A stretch of 18,367 nt of DNA from CAZNVB01 sp964651495 (lineage in GTDB: Bacteria > Acidobacteriota > Aminicenantia > Aminicenantales > UBA8522), in NCBI GenBank assembly GCA_964651495.1, contig CAZYWP010000057.1, positions 1 to 18,367 on the forward strand, written 5' to 3'. The translations under genes were made by a program, and so were the position numbers. Below are positions 8,077 to 15,678 of the stretch, piece after piece. Under the pieces are notes generated by a model that did not search any database, was not told the DNA's origin, and worked only from the letters and a program-made list of their open reading frames with translations. Within the stretch, counting starts at the first letter, position 1. The number at the start of each line of letters is the position of its first letter.

Positions 8077-10320
8077 TCAGAATTTCGCCCCGAGGACAAG
8101 ATAGGTCACTCCCTGGGCGGCGCCCGGCTCCTGGAAGCTTTTGCTCCCGACGCTGTAGATCAGTTCGAGGGGCCCGGCCGGCGTGGTCACCTGGACCCCC
8201 AGGCCGGCACCCCAGAGCCGACGGGCGGAGTAGGTGGTTTCCGGCCAGCGCTGAGCGACATCGAAGGCCACGTTGCCCATCGCTTTGAAATAGATGAGGT
8301 CGGAAAAGCGGCGACGGTATTCGCCCCGCACGATCTTCATCCGGCTGCCCAGGAGTTGGTCGTATTTCAGGCCGACGAAGGCGGCCGGATTTCCCTGGTT
8401 GAAGAACTTGCAGAAAGGCGTTTTGGAAGAGGATTCCCCCCAATAGAAATAGCCGCGTAAGGTGTGGACCTTGGCGATGGTTTTATACAGGTCCAGGGAC
8501 GTTGCCGCCAGGCTGTAGTGAACGTCCGATCCGAAGCTCGCGAAGCCTCCTTCGTAGGCAGCGCGGGCAAGAATGCCGTTTTTGGGCATCCAGACGCCGT
8601 CCAGAGTGTCGATCGTGGCGCTGAGACCGACGCCGCTGAGCCCGTCGTCAAGCCCCCGGAAGCGTTCGGGCCGCTCCGGCGTGCCGATGAGCTCGGCGTT
8701 CAATTTTTCCAGACGGTAGGACATTTCCAGGTTGAAATTTCTCCTGACCTGGATTCCGAAGCCCAAAGAGACGGCCCACGACCTGTCTTTATAGCTGGTG
8801 ATCAGCCTTCCGTCTTCCGCATAAATCCGGGTGGGGACATTCTTATAGTTCAACTGGACGGAGGGGTAGAGCGGGAAATCCAGCGTCCGGGACGGAAAGG
8901 CGAGCTGAGACCGGAAGCGGGTCAGCCCGCCCAGCTCGAGCTCGTTCTCGATGCGCATCCCTGGGACCGGAAGGTTGGTGAGGATGACTCCGGCGGCGGC
9001 GATGATCTTGTGGAACGTATCATAGCCCAGCCCGACCCGGAGCTTCCCCCGCGGCAGCTCTCTGACAATCAGGCGGAGCCCGACTTCATCCTGGCCGGTG
9101 GCCACGACGTCACACTGAATGTTCTCAAAATAGCCGAGAGAATAGATTTCCGAGACCTCCCGGGTGAGAGATTCTCCGGTGATGCGCATGCCCCTCTTCA
9201 GGCCGAACAGCCGCGAGATATAAAGCGGCGGGAGCTTTTCGTTTCCCGTGATCATGACCCTCTCGAGAACCTTGGCTCGGGACGGCTCGGCTCCGGGTCT
9301 GGGGCTCTCCGGCCGTGTCTCCGCTCCGGCGGCCGCGGCCCGGGACAGTCTGTGTTTCTCTTTTAGCGCCCGGAGGGCGGGGATGGCTTTTTCGGCGGCG
9401 ATCCGCCCCTGCTCCCGGATCTTGTCCAGCCGGTCGGAAAAGAAAAAATCCATCGGGCCCAGGCCCTTCATGTCCGGTTGGATGAGGATATCGACATCGG
9501 CCATCTTGCCGCTTTTCTGTCCGATCTCGGCAGCCAGGAGGGTCTGGTTGAGGATCTCGTCGGGCGTGTTGAGCGCTTCGAGGGGCCGGAGCGGCGAGCT
9601 GAGGTCCACGGCGATCACGAACTCCGCGCCCATAGCCTTGACGACATCCACCGGTAAGTTGTTGAGGGCGCCGCCGTCGATGAGCAGGGAGTCGTCCCAG
9701 TCGACCGGAGTGAAGATGGTCGGAATGGCCATCGAGGCCCGCATCGCCTTGGCCAGAGAGCCGTCCTGGAGAACCACCTCCTTGCCGCTGATTAGGTCCA
9801 CTGAGACGCAACGGAAGGGAATGGGAAGTTCGTCGAAGTTTAAATCTCCCGAGAGCGGAAAGGTCAGACGGGAAAAGAGAAGGTAGAATTTTTGCCCGAA
9901 GATCAACCCGCGGGGCGCTGAGGGAATCCCCCTTTTTAGGAAAAAATCGAACTGGTATCGGCCATCCAATTTTTTTTCAAAATACGGCTTCAAAGACCGG
10001 GGCGGGCTGTCGTCAAAAAGGTCCTCCCAGTCGATGCCGGCGACGATTTTTTCCAGATCGCTCCCGCTGTAGCCTGCAGCGTAAAGCCCTCCCATGACTC
10101 CGCCGGCGCTCGTCCCGGCAATGCAGTCGATGGGGATGTCGAGCTCATCCAGCGTCTTGAGCACGGCGATATGGGCAATTCCCTTGGCCCCGCCGCCGCC
10201 GAGGACCAGGCCGATTTTCGGGCGGCCCTCTGCGGGCCAGGCCGGCCGCGCGGCCAGCGCGAGGAGAAAAACGGCGGTCGAGAAAAATCTCTTTTGGCGC
10301 AAGGTCTTCGCCCCTCTCAT
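8077..10320 (-). CDS. Patatin-like phospholipase with POTRA and BamA-like barrel
   Basis: This is a predicted outer-membrane protein of 747 residues with an N-terminal serine lipase domain. A signal peptide (basic n-region, FFSTAVFLLALAA core, cleavage near WPA at 28-30) leads to a patatin domain: the oxyanion motif GGGGAKG at 41-47, the nucleophile elbow GTSAG with S71, and the catalytic Asp D215 in DGG. An Ala/Pro/Glu linker at about 328-350 precedes one POTRA-like repeat at 352-422 (VMITGNEKLPP... SLGYFENIQ). A beta-barrel runs from about 425 to the C-terminal Phe of LVLGAKF. This is the PlpD/type Vd-like architecture, in which the barrel anchors or exports the lipase. The start at 10320 was chosen for its signal peptide; its ribosome site is weak. 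It lies 105 bp downstream of the GNAT gene and may share its transcript. Substrate unknown; phospholipase A activity is typical of the family. Confidence 0.9.
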   Translation of the reverse strand: MRGAKTLRQKRFFSTAVFLLALAARPAWPAEGRPKIGLVLGGGGAKGIAHIAVLKTLDELDIPIDCIAGTSAGGVMGGLYAAGYSGSDLEKIVAGIDWEDLFDDSPPRSLKPYFEKKLDGRYQFDFFLKRGIPSAPRGLIFGQKFYLLFSRLTFPLSGDLNFDELPIPFRCVSVDLISGKEVVLQDGSLAKAMRASMAIPTIFTPVDWDDSLLIDGGALNNLPVDVVKAMGAEFVIAVDLSSPLRPLEALNTPDEILNQTLLAAEIGQKSGKMADVDILIQPDMKGLGPMDFFFSDRLDKIREQGRIAAEKAIPALRALKEKHRLSRAAAAGAETRPESPRPGAEPSRAKVLERVMITGNEKLPPLYISRLFGLKRGMRITGESLTREVSEIYSLGYFENIQCDVVATGQDEVGLRLIVRELPRGKLRVGLGYDTFHKIIAAAGVILTNLPVPGMRIENELELGGLTRFRSQLAFPSRTLDFPLYPSVQLNYKNVPTRIYAEDGRLITSYKDRSWAVSLGFGIQVRRNFNLEMSYRLEKLNAELIGTPERPERFRGLDDGLSGVGLSATIDTLDGVWMPKNGILARAAYEGGFASFGSDVHYSLAATSLDLYKTIAKVHTLRGYFYWGESSSKTPFCKFFNQGNPAAFVGLKYDQLLGSRMKIVRGEYRRRFSDLIYFKAMGNVAFDVAQRWPETTYSARRLWGAGLGVQVTTPAGPLELIYSVGSKSFQEPGAAQGVTYLVLGAKF

Positions 10321-10425
10321 TTCAACAGCCGGGTGCCTTTTTTCAGCCGAGTTCGCCGGCCGAATAGCCAGAAGCCCCCCCTCGGGCCCGCCTTGGCCGA
10401 GCCCTGCAGTCCCGGAATGCATGCT

Positions 10426-11010
10426 CTAGCGGCAGCGCTGCCAGTCGGAAGCGCCGTAGAACTCGTCGACCTCCGACCACATGTCGTCGAGGTCGCAGGT
10501 CATGATCACGAGGTCCTGCGGTTTTCCCGAAAGGTCCTTGACATAGTCGGGGAGGAGGAGCTCTTCCCTGAAACCGAGGCGGAGGCAGATGGCCCGGGCG
10601 GATTTCTGCGGCCGCATCATCTTGGCCACGAGTTTTTCGACGTTTTCGGCCGCGGCCAGGAAATAGAGCTCTCTCATTATGATCAGGCCCAGACCGCGAC
10701 GCCGAAAAGCCCGGGCGGCGATAACGCGCAGCTCGCCCTGGTGCCTTCGCCACTCCTCGCCACTGAGCTCGAGCGCGCCGTCGGCGACGATCCTGTCTTG
10801 GTAAAGCGCGATGATCCGAAAAACCTTGTCATGTTCGGCGGACTTGATTCTCTGGGCGACGACTTTCCTGTCCGTGACGTCCACCCGCAGGTATTTCCTG
10901 TCTTCGAGAGGGAGAGAACGATAGAAGGCCATCAGTTTGTCGAGGTCCTTGGAAGTCAGGGAGCGGATGACTACTTTCTTGCCGTCCTTGAGAGTCTCGA
11001 CTTTGTCCAT
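10426..11010 (-). CDS. GNAT family N-acetyltransferase
   Basis: This is a 194-residue protein predicted to transfer acetyl from acetyl-CoA to an amine. The acetyl-CoA-binding motif is RRRGLG at 103-108, preceded by the beta4 strand ELRVIAARAF at 93-102 and followed by a helix; ICLRLGFREE at 141-150 is the typical motif B region. The N-terminal VDVTDRKVV at 43-51 resembles stand-alone GNATs of Acidobacteriota and Proteobacteria whose substrates are unknown. The start at 11010 was chosen because AAGGAG lies 10 nt upstream and a near-consensus promoter at 11059-11087 lies within the longer reading to 11100, so that longer form could not be translated from it. The patatin gene follows downstream on the same strand. 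Substrate cannot be predicted. Confidence 0.85.
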   Translation of the reverse strand: MDKVETLKDGKKVVIRSLTSKDLDKLMAFYRSLPLEDRKYLRVDVTDRKVVAQRIKSAEHDKVFRIIALYQDRIVADGALELSGEEWRRHQGELRVIAARAFRRRGLGLIIMRELYFLAAAENVEKLVAKMMRPQKSARAICLRLGFREELLLPDYVKDLSGKPQDLVIMTCDLDDMWSEVDEFYGASDWQRCR

Positions 11011-11058
11011 CTCCGGCCGTCTCCTTCCTCGGGGATATCCGTTTTTGGCTTCCGTCCC

Positions 11059-11087
11059 AATATAGGCGCGCCAAGGAAAGATGTCAA
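11059..11087 (-). promoter_or_regulatory. Predicted sigma70 promoter of the GNAT gene
   Basis: On the minus strand a perfect TTGACA (11082-11087) is followed after exactly 17 bp by TATATT (11059-11064). Transcription would start near 11052, giving a leader of about 42 nt before the ATG at 11010. This is the clearest promoter in the window and settles the start of the GNAT gene. Confidence 0.75.
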
Positions 11088-11103
11088 GGAATCCGGACAA
11101 CGA

Positions 11104-11305
11104 AGAAGCATCTCCATTTCTGTGATGCCGTTGATCTGGAATAGGGTCCTGTCACGGCTCTTCCCCGGCCGTCCTCGCCTCCGCTCCCAAATGATCCCAG
11201 AGAGGCGATGACCGAGGCGCCGTGAGGCTCCGGGCGGGCGGGGAGCCCCTTCGCCGTGCCACCCTCATTCAATTCCCACACCCTCACATAAACGGAGATG
11301 CTTCT
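11104..11305. other. Foldable 202-bp intergenic element bounded by a 12-bp inverted repeat
   Basis: A perfect 12-bp inverted repeat, agaagcatctcc at 11104-11115 and ggagatgcttct at 11294-11305, encloses 178 bp with no convincing gene. Between the arms further pairings can be drawn. 11127-11134 pairs with 11152-11158 (7 bp, one bulge). 11169-11181 pairs with 11202-11214 (11 of 13). 11226-11231 pairs with 11242-11247 (6 bp), extendable by 11216-11219 with 11252-11255. That arrangement resembles a structured RNA with a closing helix, or a small non-autonomous mobile element. No target-site duplication is visible. Stretches of high GC make chance stems likely, so only the terminal repeat is strong evidence. 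The strand is undecided. The remaining 11306-11383 is AT-richer and shows no gene or clear terminator for the MFS gene. Confidence 0.4.
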
Positions 11306-11383
11306 GGATAACGGTCAACGTCTCTAGCATGTTTTTATCTAACCGGGGTTGTCCATGTCCTCATCTTGCTGATTACCAGCCAA

Positions 11384-12535
11384 TCACGCTTCCTTGATAA
11401 AAAGGAGGAGAAAAGAGGAAACGGCGGTGAGTGCCAAAGAGAGAGCGAACGGAGCGGCCGGGCCAATCTCTTCCCACAGCAAACCTGCCAGAAAGGACGC
11501 CGGCAGGGCGCAGAGGCCGACGACCATCTGGAACCCGCCCAGGCAGCTCGCCCGGAAGGCGGCCGGAGCGAGCTCGCAGGTGAATGTTTTCTGAACCGGG
11601 TCCAGGGCGGCTTTGTGCAAGCCGAAAAGGATAAAGGCGAGAATGACGAAAATTGGGCCGGGGGCCGTAAGGATCCCCAGGCAGATGGCGGCCCAGAAGA
11701 AATAAGCCAGCAAAAGAACGCGCTTGCGGCCGATCCTGTCCGAGAGACGTCCGAAAGGATAAGAGAAGAGAGAAGCGATGGCCGTATAGAGCAGGTAAAG
11801 CAGCGGGATGAAGGCGATCTTGAACCCGAGTGTTTTGGCGTAAACCAGAAGGAAGGAATAGCTGAAGGCGCCGAGGGCGAAAACGGCGCTGAGCAGAATG
11901 TAGAGCCTGAGGTTCGGGGTGAGGTCGCGGAGAGAAAGGCCTTTGAAGATCTTTCCCCGGTCCTCCTTTTTATCTTTGATCTTGATCAGGATGAGCAGCG
12001 AGCCGAAGAGCGAAGGCAGGGCGGCCAGGGCGAAGAGCAGCCGGTAGCCCAAGACCTTGAGCAGGGCGACACAGAGGAGAATACCGCAGACGGCCCCGAG
12101 GTTGTCCATCGCCCTGAGGAGGCCGAAGCGACGTCCCCGGTTGAGGTCGGTCGAGAGATCGGCGACCATGGCGTCCCGGGGGGCGCTGCGGATCTTGCCC
12201 ACACGGTCGAGGATACGGAAGGGGATGAGATGAGGCCAGAGACGGGACGCCGCGTAGCCGAGGCGGGAGAGGGCGCCGCAGAGATAGCCCGTCCAGATGA
12301 AGATCTTTCTTTTACGGATGCGGTCGGAAAGATATCCGGAGGCGGCCTGGGAGAGCGAGACGAGTGCCTCACCCAGCCCGTCGAGAAACCCCAGGGCGGC
12401 CATGTCGGCCTTGAGCACGTCGGTCACGAAGAGCGGCCAGATTGGATAGATGATGTCCGAACCCATGTCGTTGAGAAAGGAGGAAGCGGCGAAAACCCGG
12501 ATCGTCCGTTTCTCTTGGTCCGTTTGCTTGTCCAT
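11384..12535 (-). CDS. Major facilitator superfamily transporter
   Basis: This inner-membrane permease of 383 residues has about 11-12 hydrophobic segments. The N-terminal signature NDMGSDIIYPIWPLFVT at 22-38 resembles the VSSEMIYPLLPLF opening of a bacterial MFS group of unknown substrate. Motif A-like loops occur in both halves: GYLSDRIRKRK at 67-77 and FGRLSDRIGRKR in the second half. The start at 12535 has GGGAGG upstream and lies 27 nt after a predicted transcription start; the longer reading to 12619 extends past the promoter. It is divergent from the ChaN/PDZ gene. The substrate could be a drug, sugar or other small molecule; nothing nearby decides. Confidence 0.88.
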   Translation of the reverse strand: MDKQTDQEKRTIRVFAASSFLNDMGSDIIYPIWPLFVTDVLKADMAALGFLDGLGEALVSLSQAASGYLSDRIRKRKIFIWTGYLCGALSRLGYAASRLWPHLIPFRILDRVGKIRSAPRDAMVADLSTDLNRGRRFGLLRAMDNLGAVCGILLCVALLKVLGYRLLFALAALPSLFGSLLILIKIKDKKEDRGKIFKGLSLRDLTPNLRLYILLSAVFALGAFSYSFLLVYAKTLGFKIAFIPLLYLLYTAIASLFSYPFGRLSDRIGRKRVLLLAYFFWAAICLGILTAPGPIFVILAFILFGLHKAALDPVQKTFTCELAPAAFRASCLGGFQMVVGLCALPASFLAGLLWEEIGPAAPFALSLALTAVSSFLLLFIKEA

Positions 12536-12568
12536 GCCGCCCTCCCGTAGGAGTGAAACCGGGAATAG

Positions 12569-12597
12569 AGAGTAGCGCGGCCCGATTCCTCTGTCAA
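12569..12597 (-). promoter_or_regulatory. Predicted promoter of the MFS gene
   Basis: On the minus strand a perfect TTGACA (12592-12597) is followed after 17 bp by TACTCT (12569-12574), a weak -10 box. The leader would be about 27 nt. It lies back to back with the ChaN/PDZ promoter, with only 13 bp between the two -35 boxes, so a regulator bound here could affect both genes. Confidence 0.55.
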
Positions 12598-12610
12598 GGC
12601 GTCGCCGCGA

Positions 12611-12639
12611 TTGACTCAAGCGAGAGCGGGGGCTATATT
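12611..12639 (+). promoter_or_regulatory. Predicted sigma70 promoter of the ChaN/PDZ gene
   Basis: TTGACT at 12611-12616 and TATATT at 12634-12639 are 17 bp apart. Transcription would start near 12646, about 20 nt before the ATG at 12667, and GGAGG at 12657-12661 is the ribosome binding site. The position rules out the longer reading from 12553. Confidence 0.7.
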
Positions 12640-12666
12640 ACAGAGGAATTTAACCTGGAGGAAATG

Positions 12667-13944
12667 ATGACGCGCCTAAGAAAGACCCTCCCTCGACTTG
12701 CCGTCCTGTTGGCTGCTGTTTTCTGCTTTTCTATATTTATTGCCGGACAAGAGGCAGAAGACAAAACGCTCCGTTTGGCCATCGGAAATCCCAAGCTCAG
12801 GGATAAACACGCTCAGGTTGCGGTGGGGGCGATCGTTTCCGCGGCCTCGGGAAAGCCTATGGCTTTTGAGAAAATGGTCCGGGAGATGAAGGACAGCCGG
12901 TTCATCTACATCGGAGAAAGCCACGACGACCTGGCCATGCACGACATCCAGGCCCGGATCATCCGGGCGTTTTACGAGAGCGATAAGATGATCGCCGTCG
13001 GCCTGGAGATGCTGCCCGCCATAACCCAGCCCGTCCTGGACAAGTGGAGCCGGGGGCTCCTGGAGAAGGAAGATTTCCTGCGGGAAGTGGAGTGGTACAT
13101 CCATTGGAACATGAATTTCGGTTACTACGAGAAGATCTTTGATTTCGCCAAGGAGAAAAATATCCCGCTCTTTGCGCTCAACGCACCCCGCGAACTCATC
13201 ACCAAAATCCGGGTGAAAGGCTGGGAGAGCCTTACTGAGGAGGAAAAAGCGCTGGTTCCGCAGCCGGGCCTCGCCTCAGAAGAGCACCGGACGCTCATCC
13301 GGACCATTTTCGAGAGCAGCGAGCTTCCTCACCAGATGAAAGGGGAGGGGCTAGAAAAAATGTTTGATGGCCTCTATCGGGCCCAGGCGGCCTGGGACGA
13401 GGTCATGGCGGCTAACGCCATCCGGGGAGCGGAAGCCGCGATGGGGAAAATGATCGTCCTGGCGGGCTCCGGCCATCTTCTGTACAACCTGGGGATCAAC
13501 CGCCGGGTCTATGAACAGAACCGGCTGCCCTTCAAGACGGTGGTGGCCGTGACCCTGGCTCCAGAGGAAAAAACAGTCACGGTCTCCAGAAGCCTGGCCG
13601 ATTATATCTGGGGAATTGGGGAGCAGGAGCGCCCGGCTTATCCGGCAGTCGGTCTGGCTTTCAAGAAGGTCGACGGGCTGGAGAACCCGGTTGTCGAGCG
13701 CAAACCGTTCGACGGGGCTGCCCAGGGAGGGGATTTTGAAAAGGGGGATGTCGTTCTGGGGGTGGACGGCAAATCCTTGGACGATATCAACGAGTTGAGG
13801 ATCTATCTCTCCGGTTTCCAATGGGACGAGGAAGTCAAGTTCCGCCTGCTGCGCGGCGGCGAGATCAGGGAGGTTGTCCTCAAGTTCCGGCCCACCGAGC
13901 CCGCGGAAAAAAAGCCAGATCAGAAGTCCCCCCCGGCGAAATAA
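12667..13944 (+). CDS. Exported ChaN-domain protein with C-terminal PDZ domain
   Basis: This is a 425-residue exported protein. The signal peptide (RLRKTLPR, then a hydrophobic core to about residue 27) has no lipobox Cys. Residues about 75-310 form a ChaN/haem-binding-uptake domain of the Tiki/EreA-like superfamily, with GESHD at 83-87, GLEM at 112-115 and a later GSGHLLYNLGI. The paired GExH and GxGH motifs are the conserved putative metal or haem/active-site residues. Residues about 320-415 form a PDZ domain (DFEKGDVVLGVDGKSLDDINELR), which usually binds peptide C-termini. Campylobacter ChaN binds haem; whether this protein is a haem binder or a peptidase-like enzyme cannot be told. ATG 12667 is preferred over the adjacent ATG 12664 for its 5-nt spacing from GGAGG. 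The M14-like peptidase gene follows 36 bp downstream. Confidence 0.85.
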   Translation: MTRLRKTLPRLAVLLAAVFCFSIFIAGQEAEDKTLRLAIGNPKLRDKHAQVAVGAIVSAASGKPMAFEKMVREMKDSRFIYIGESHDDLAMHDIQARIIRAFYESDKMIAVGLEMLPAITQPVLDKWSRGLLEKEDFLREVEWYIHWNMNFGYYEKIFDFAKEKNIPLFALNAPRELITKIRVKGWESLTEEEKALVPQPGLASEEHRTLIRTIFESSELPHQMKGEGLEKMFDGLYRAQAAWDEVMAANAIRGAEAAMGKMIVLAGSGHLLYNLGINRRVYEQNRLPFKTVVAVTLAPEEKTVTVSRSLADYIWGIGEQERPAYPAVGLAFKKVDGLENPVVERKPFDGAAQGGDFEKGDVVLGVDGKSLDDINELRIYLSGFQWDEEVKFRLLRGGEIREVVLKFRPTEPAEKKPDQKSPPAK

Positions 13945-13980
13945 CCCGGGGTCCGAAATCCGGTTGGAAGAGGAGGTCTG

Positions 13981-15678
13981 ATGCATCGAAGACGAGTTAA
14001 AAGCGCAGTCCTTGTTACAGCCGTTATTTTGGTCGGCGGCCTTTCGAGCCTCCGGCCCGAAAGCCTGAAGACTCCGGCCGAGGAATCCCGCTACGCGCAA
14101 TATTCGCAGCACGAGGAGATTGCCCGTTTTCTGAGCGCGCTCGATTTTCTTTCTCCTGAAGTCGTTGTTCAGGTCATCGGAAAGACGCGCCAGGTCAGGG
14201 AATTTGCCGCCAAAGACCTCTTCTTGGCGATCATCAGCGAAGAGGGAGCCGGCTCTCTGGATAAGCTCAACCGCGCCAAGCCCACTCTTTTTCTGACCGC
14301 GTCACAGCACGGCAACGAGCAGTCGGCCAAGGAAGCGGCCCTCTGGCTCATCCGGGACATCGCCGCCGGCGAGCTCAAGCCGCTGCTCAAGAAGGCGAAC
14401 TTTCTCATCATCCCGCAGGCCAATCCCTACGGCAACCAGTTCGACCGCCGGCAGAACGAGCAGGACCTGGACCTCAACCGCGACCACGTCAAGCTGGAAT
14501 CGGAGGCGGTGAAGGCGATCCACCGAGTCTTCCGGCAGTGGATGCCGGAGGTGACCATGGACGTCCATGAGAAAGGCGACGACTATTACCGCGTCTCCAT
14601 CGGCTGTGTGTCCAATGCCAATATCAGCGCCCGTCTCCAGGAGTTCTCCCGGGAGAAAATCCTTGCCGCAGTCGGGAAGAACTTGGAGAAGAAAAGGATC
14701 CCCTTTTTCGAATATCTTGTCACCCAGGAGATGGGGCTGGATTCATCGGCCGGAGTCAGTTACCGGCCCGAAGAGCTGGCCGGACGGGAGGAGATGAAGC
14801 GTTACAGCACCACCGACCTCAACGATGGCCGGAACAGCCTCGGGATCTACGAGACGCTCTCGTTTATCCAGGAGGGGGCCTCGCGACATGATCTCGAGAC
14901 GATCGAGCAGCGGACCCGCTGGCAGTATCTTGGGATCCGTTATTTCGCCGAGGCCGTGGCCGATTACGGCACGGAGATTTTGGCTCTGGTCAGGAAGCTG
15001 CGGGTGGATTTGGTGGCCAGTGCCAAAACCTATGCGGAAGCTAACCTGACCCACCTCCAGATGGACTATGTGCGGGACGAAAAACAGCCGATTTTGACGC
15101 TCAAAAAGTTCGAGCGGACCGAGAGCCCCGTCCGGGGCATCTTGAAGGTGGATAAAAAAGCCGGCGAGGCGCTGACGGCGGCCGACGTCAGTCCCTACTC
15201 CTTTCCCTCGGAGCAAAAGGTCGTGACCGAAGTCGTCAAGAACTGGTTCCCCGGGGTAGCGCCGACCGTGAGCGTTCCGCGTCCGCTTGGGTACATTATC
15301 GCGGCCAGGCATCAGGATGTCGTCGAGAACCTGCTTGATCATGGGATCCTGGTCGAAACATTCACCCGGGACATGGCGTTGGAAGTCGAAGCCTATGCGG
15401 TGGGCGAAGTCATACCCGCAAAATACGATTACCTGCCGCCGGAAAAAATCGGGGTGGAAAAGCGGGTTCTTTCGATCGTCGCCAAAAGGGGCGATTATTA
15501 TGTGTCCTGCGCCCAGCCCGGAGCGAGCCTCATCCCCTGTCTTCTCGAGCCGCACTCGCAGTACGGCCTCATCCGCTATTGGGCCTTCAAGCTGGTGCCG
15601 GAGACGGGAAATATCTATGCCTTTTACCGGGTGGTGAAGCCGGTCGCTCTGCCGCTTATCCCTTACCGCAACTGGTAG
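13981..15678 (+). CDS. Exported M14-family zinc carboxypeptidase-like protein
   Basis: This is a 565-residue protein with a signal peptide (HRRRVKSAVLVTAVILVGG) and a metallocarboxypeptidase domain at about 40-335. The zinc ligands are SQHGNE (H110, E113) and DVHEKGDD (H196). LDLNRDH supplies the Asn-Arg pair (N167, R168) that binds the substrate C-terminus in M14 enzymes. FIQEGAS places a likely catalytic Glu at 298. All key residues are present, so it is probably active in the periplasm or outside, trimming peptides or cell-wall material. Residues about 340-565 form an additional C-terminal region that I do not recognise. AGGAGG lies 4 nt before the ATG. It is 36 bp after the ChaN/PDZ gene and probably shares its transcript. 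Its TAG stop directly abuts the stop codon of the convergent MBL-fold gene. Confidence 0.87.
   Translation: MHRRRVKSAVLVTAVILVGGLSSLRPESLKTPAEESRYAQYSQHEEIARFLSALDFLSPEVVVQVIGKTRQVREFAAKDLFLAIISEEGAGSLDKLNRAKPTLFLTASQHGNEQSAKEAALWLIRDIAAGELKPLLKKANFLIIPQANPYGNQFDRRQNEQDLDLNRDHVKLESEAVKAIHRVFRQWMPEVTMDVHEKGDDYYRVSIGCVSNANISARLQEFSREKILAAVGKNLEKKRIPFFEYLVTQEMGLDSSAGVSYRPEELAGREEMKRYSTTDLNDGRNSLGIYETLSFIQEGASRHDLETIEQRTRWQYLGIRYFAEAVADYGTEILALVRKLRVDLVASAKTYAEANLTHLQMDYVRDEKQPILTLKKFERTESPVRGILKVDKKAGEALTAADVSPYSFPSEQKVVTEVVKNWFPGVAPTVSVPRPLGYIIAARHQDVVENLLDHGILVETFTRDMALEVEAYAVGEVIPAKYDYLPPEKIGVEKRVLSIVAKRGDYYVSCAQPGASLIPCLLEPHSQYGLIRYWAFKLVPETGNIYAFYRVVKPVALPLIPYRNW

Noticed and set aside
7028..8443. 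471-codon minus-strand frame spanning the end of the EF-G-2 gene and the patatin gene
   Set aside because: It runs antisense to the EF-G-2 gene and out of frame with the patatin gene; both have clear family motifs, and this frame has none.
10370..10405. CTCGG/CCGAG hairpin between the GNAT and patatin genes as an intrinsic terminator
   Set aside because: The stem is short and followed by a G-run rather than a T-run on the transcribed strand.
10171..11211. 346-codon plus-strand frame across patatin, GNAT and the intergenic element
   Set aside because: It crosses two real minus-strand genes and the GNAT promoter, and its translation has no recognisable motif.
11084..11287. 67-codon minus-strand frame inside the 202-bp element
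   Set aside because: It begins and ends without regard to the element, has no convincing ribosome site, and its composition is not protein-like. Not called as a gene.
11366..12550. 394-codon plus-strand frame antisense to the MFS gene, rich in Glu, Gly, Arg and Gln
   Set aside because: Its composition is typical of the reverse complement of membrane-protein codons. The minus strand has MFS loops, a promoter and a ribosome site.
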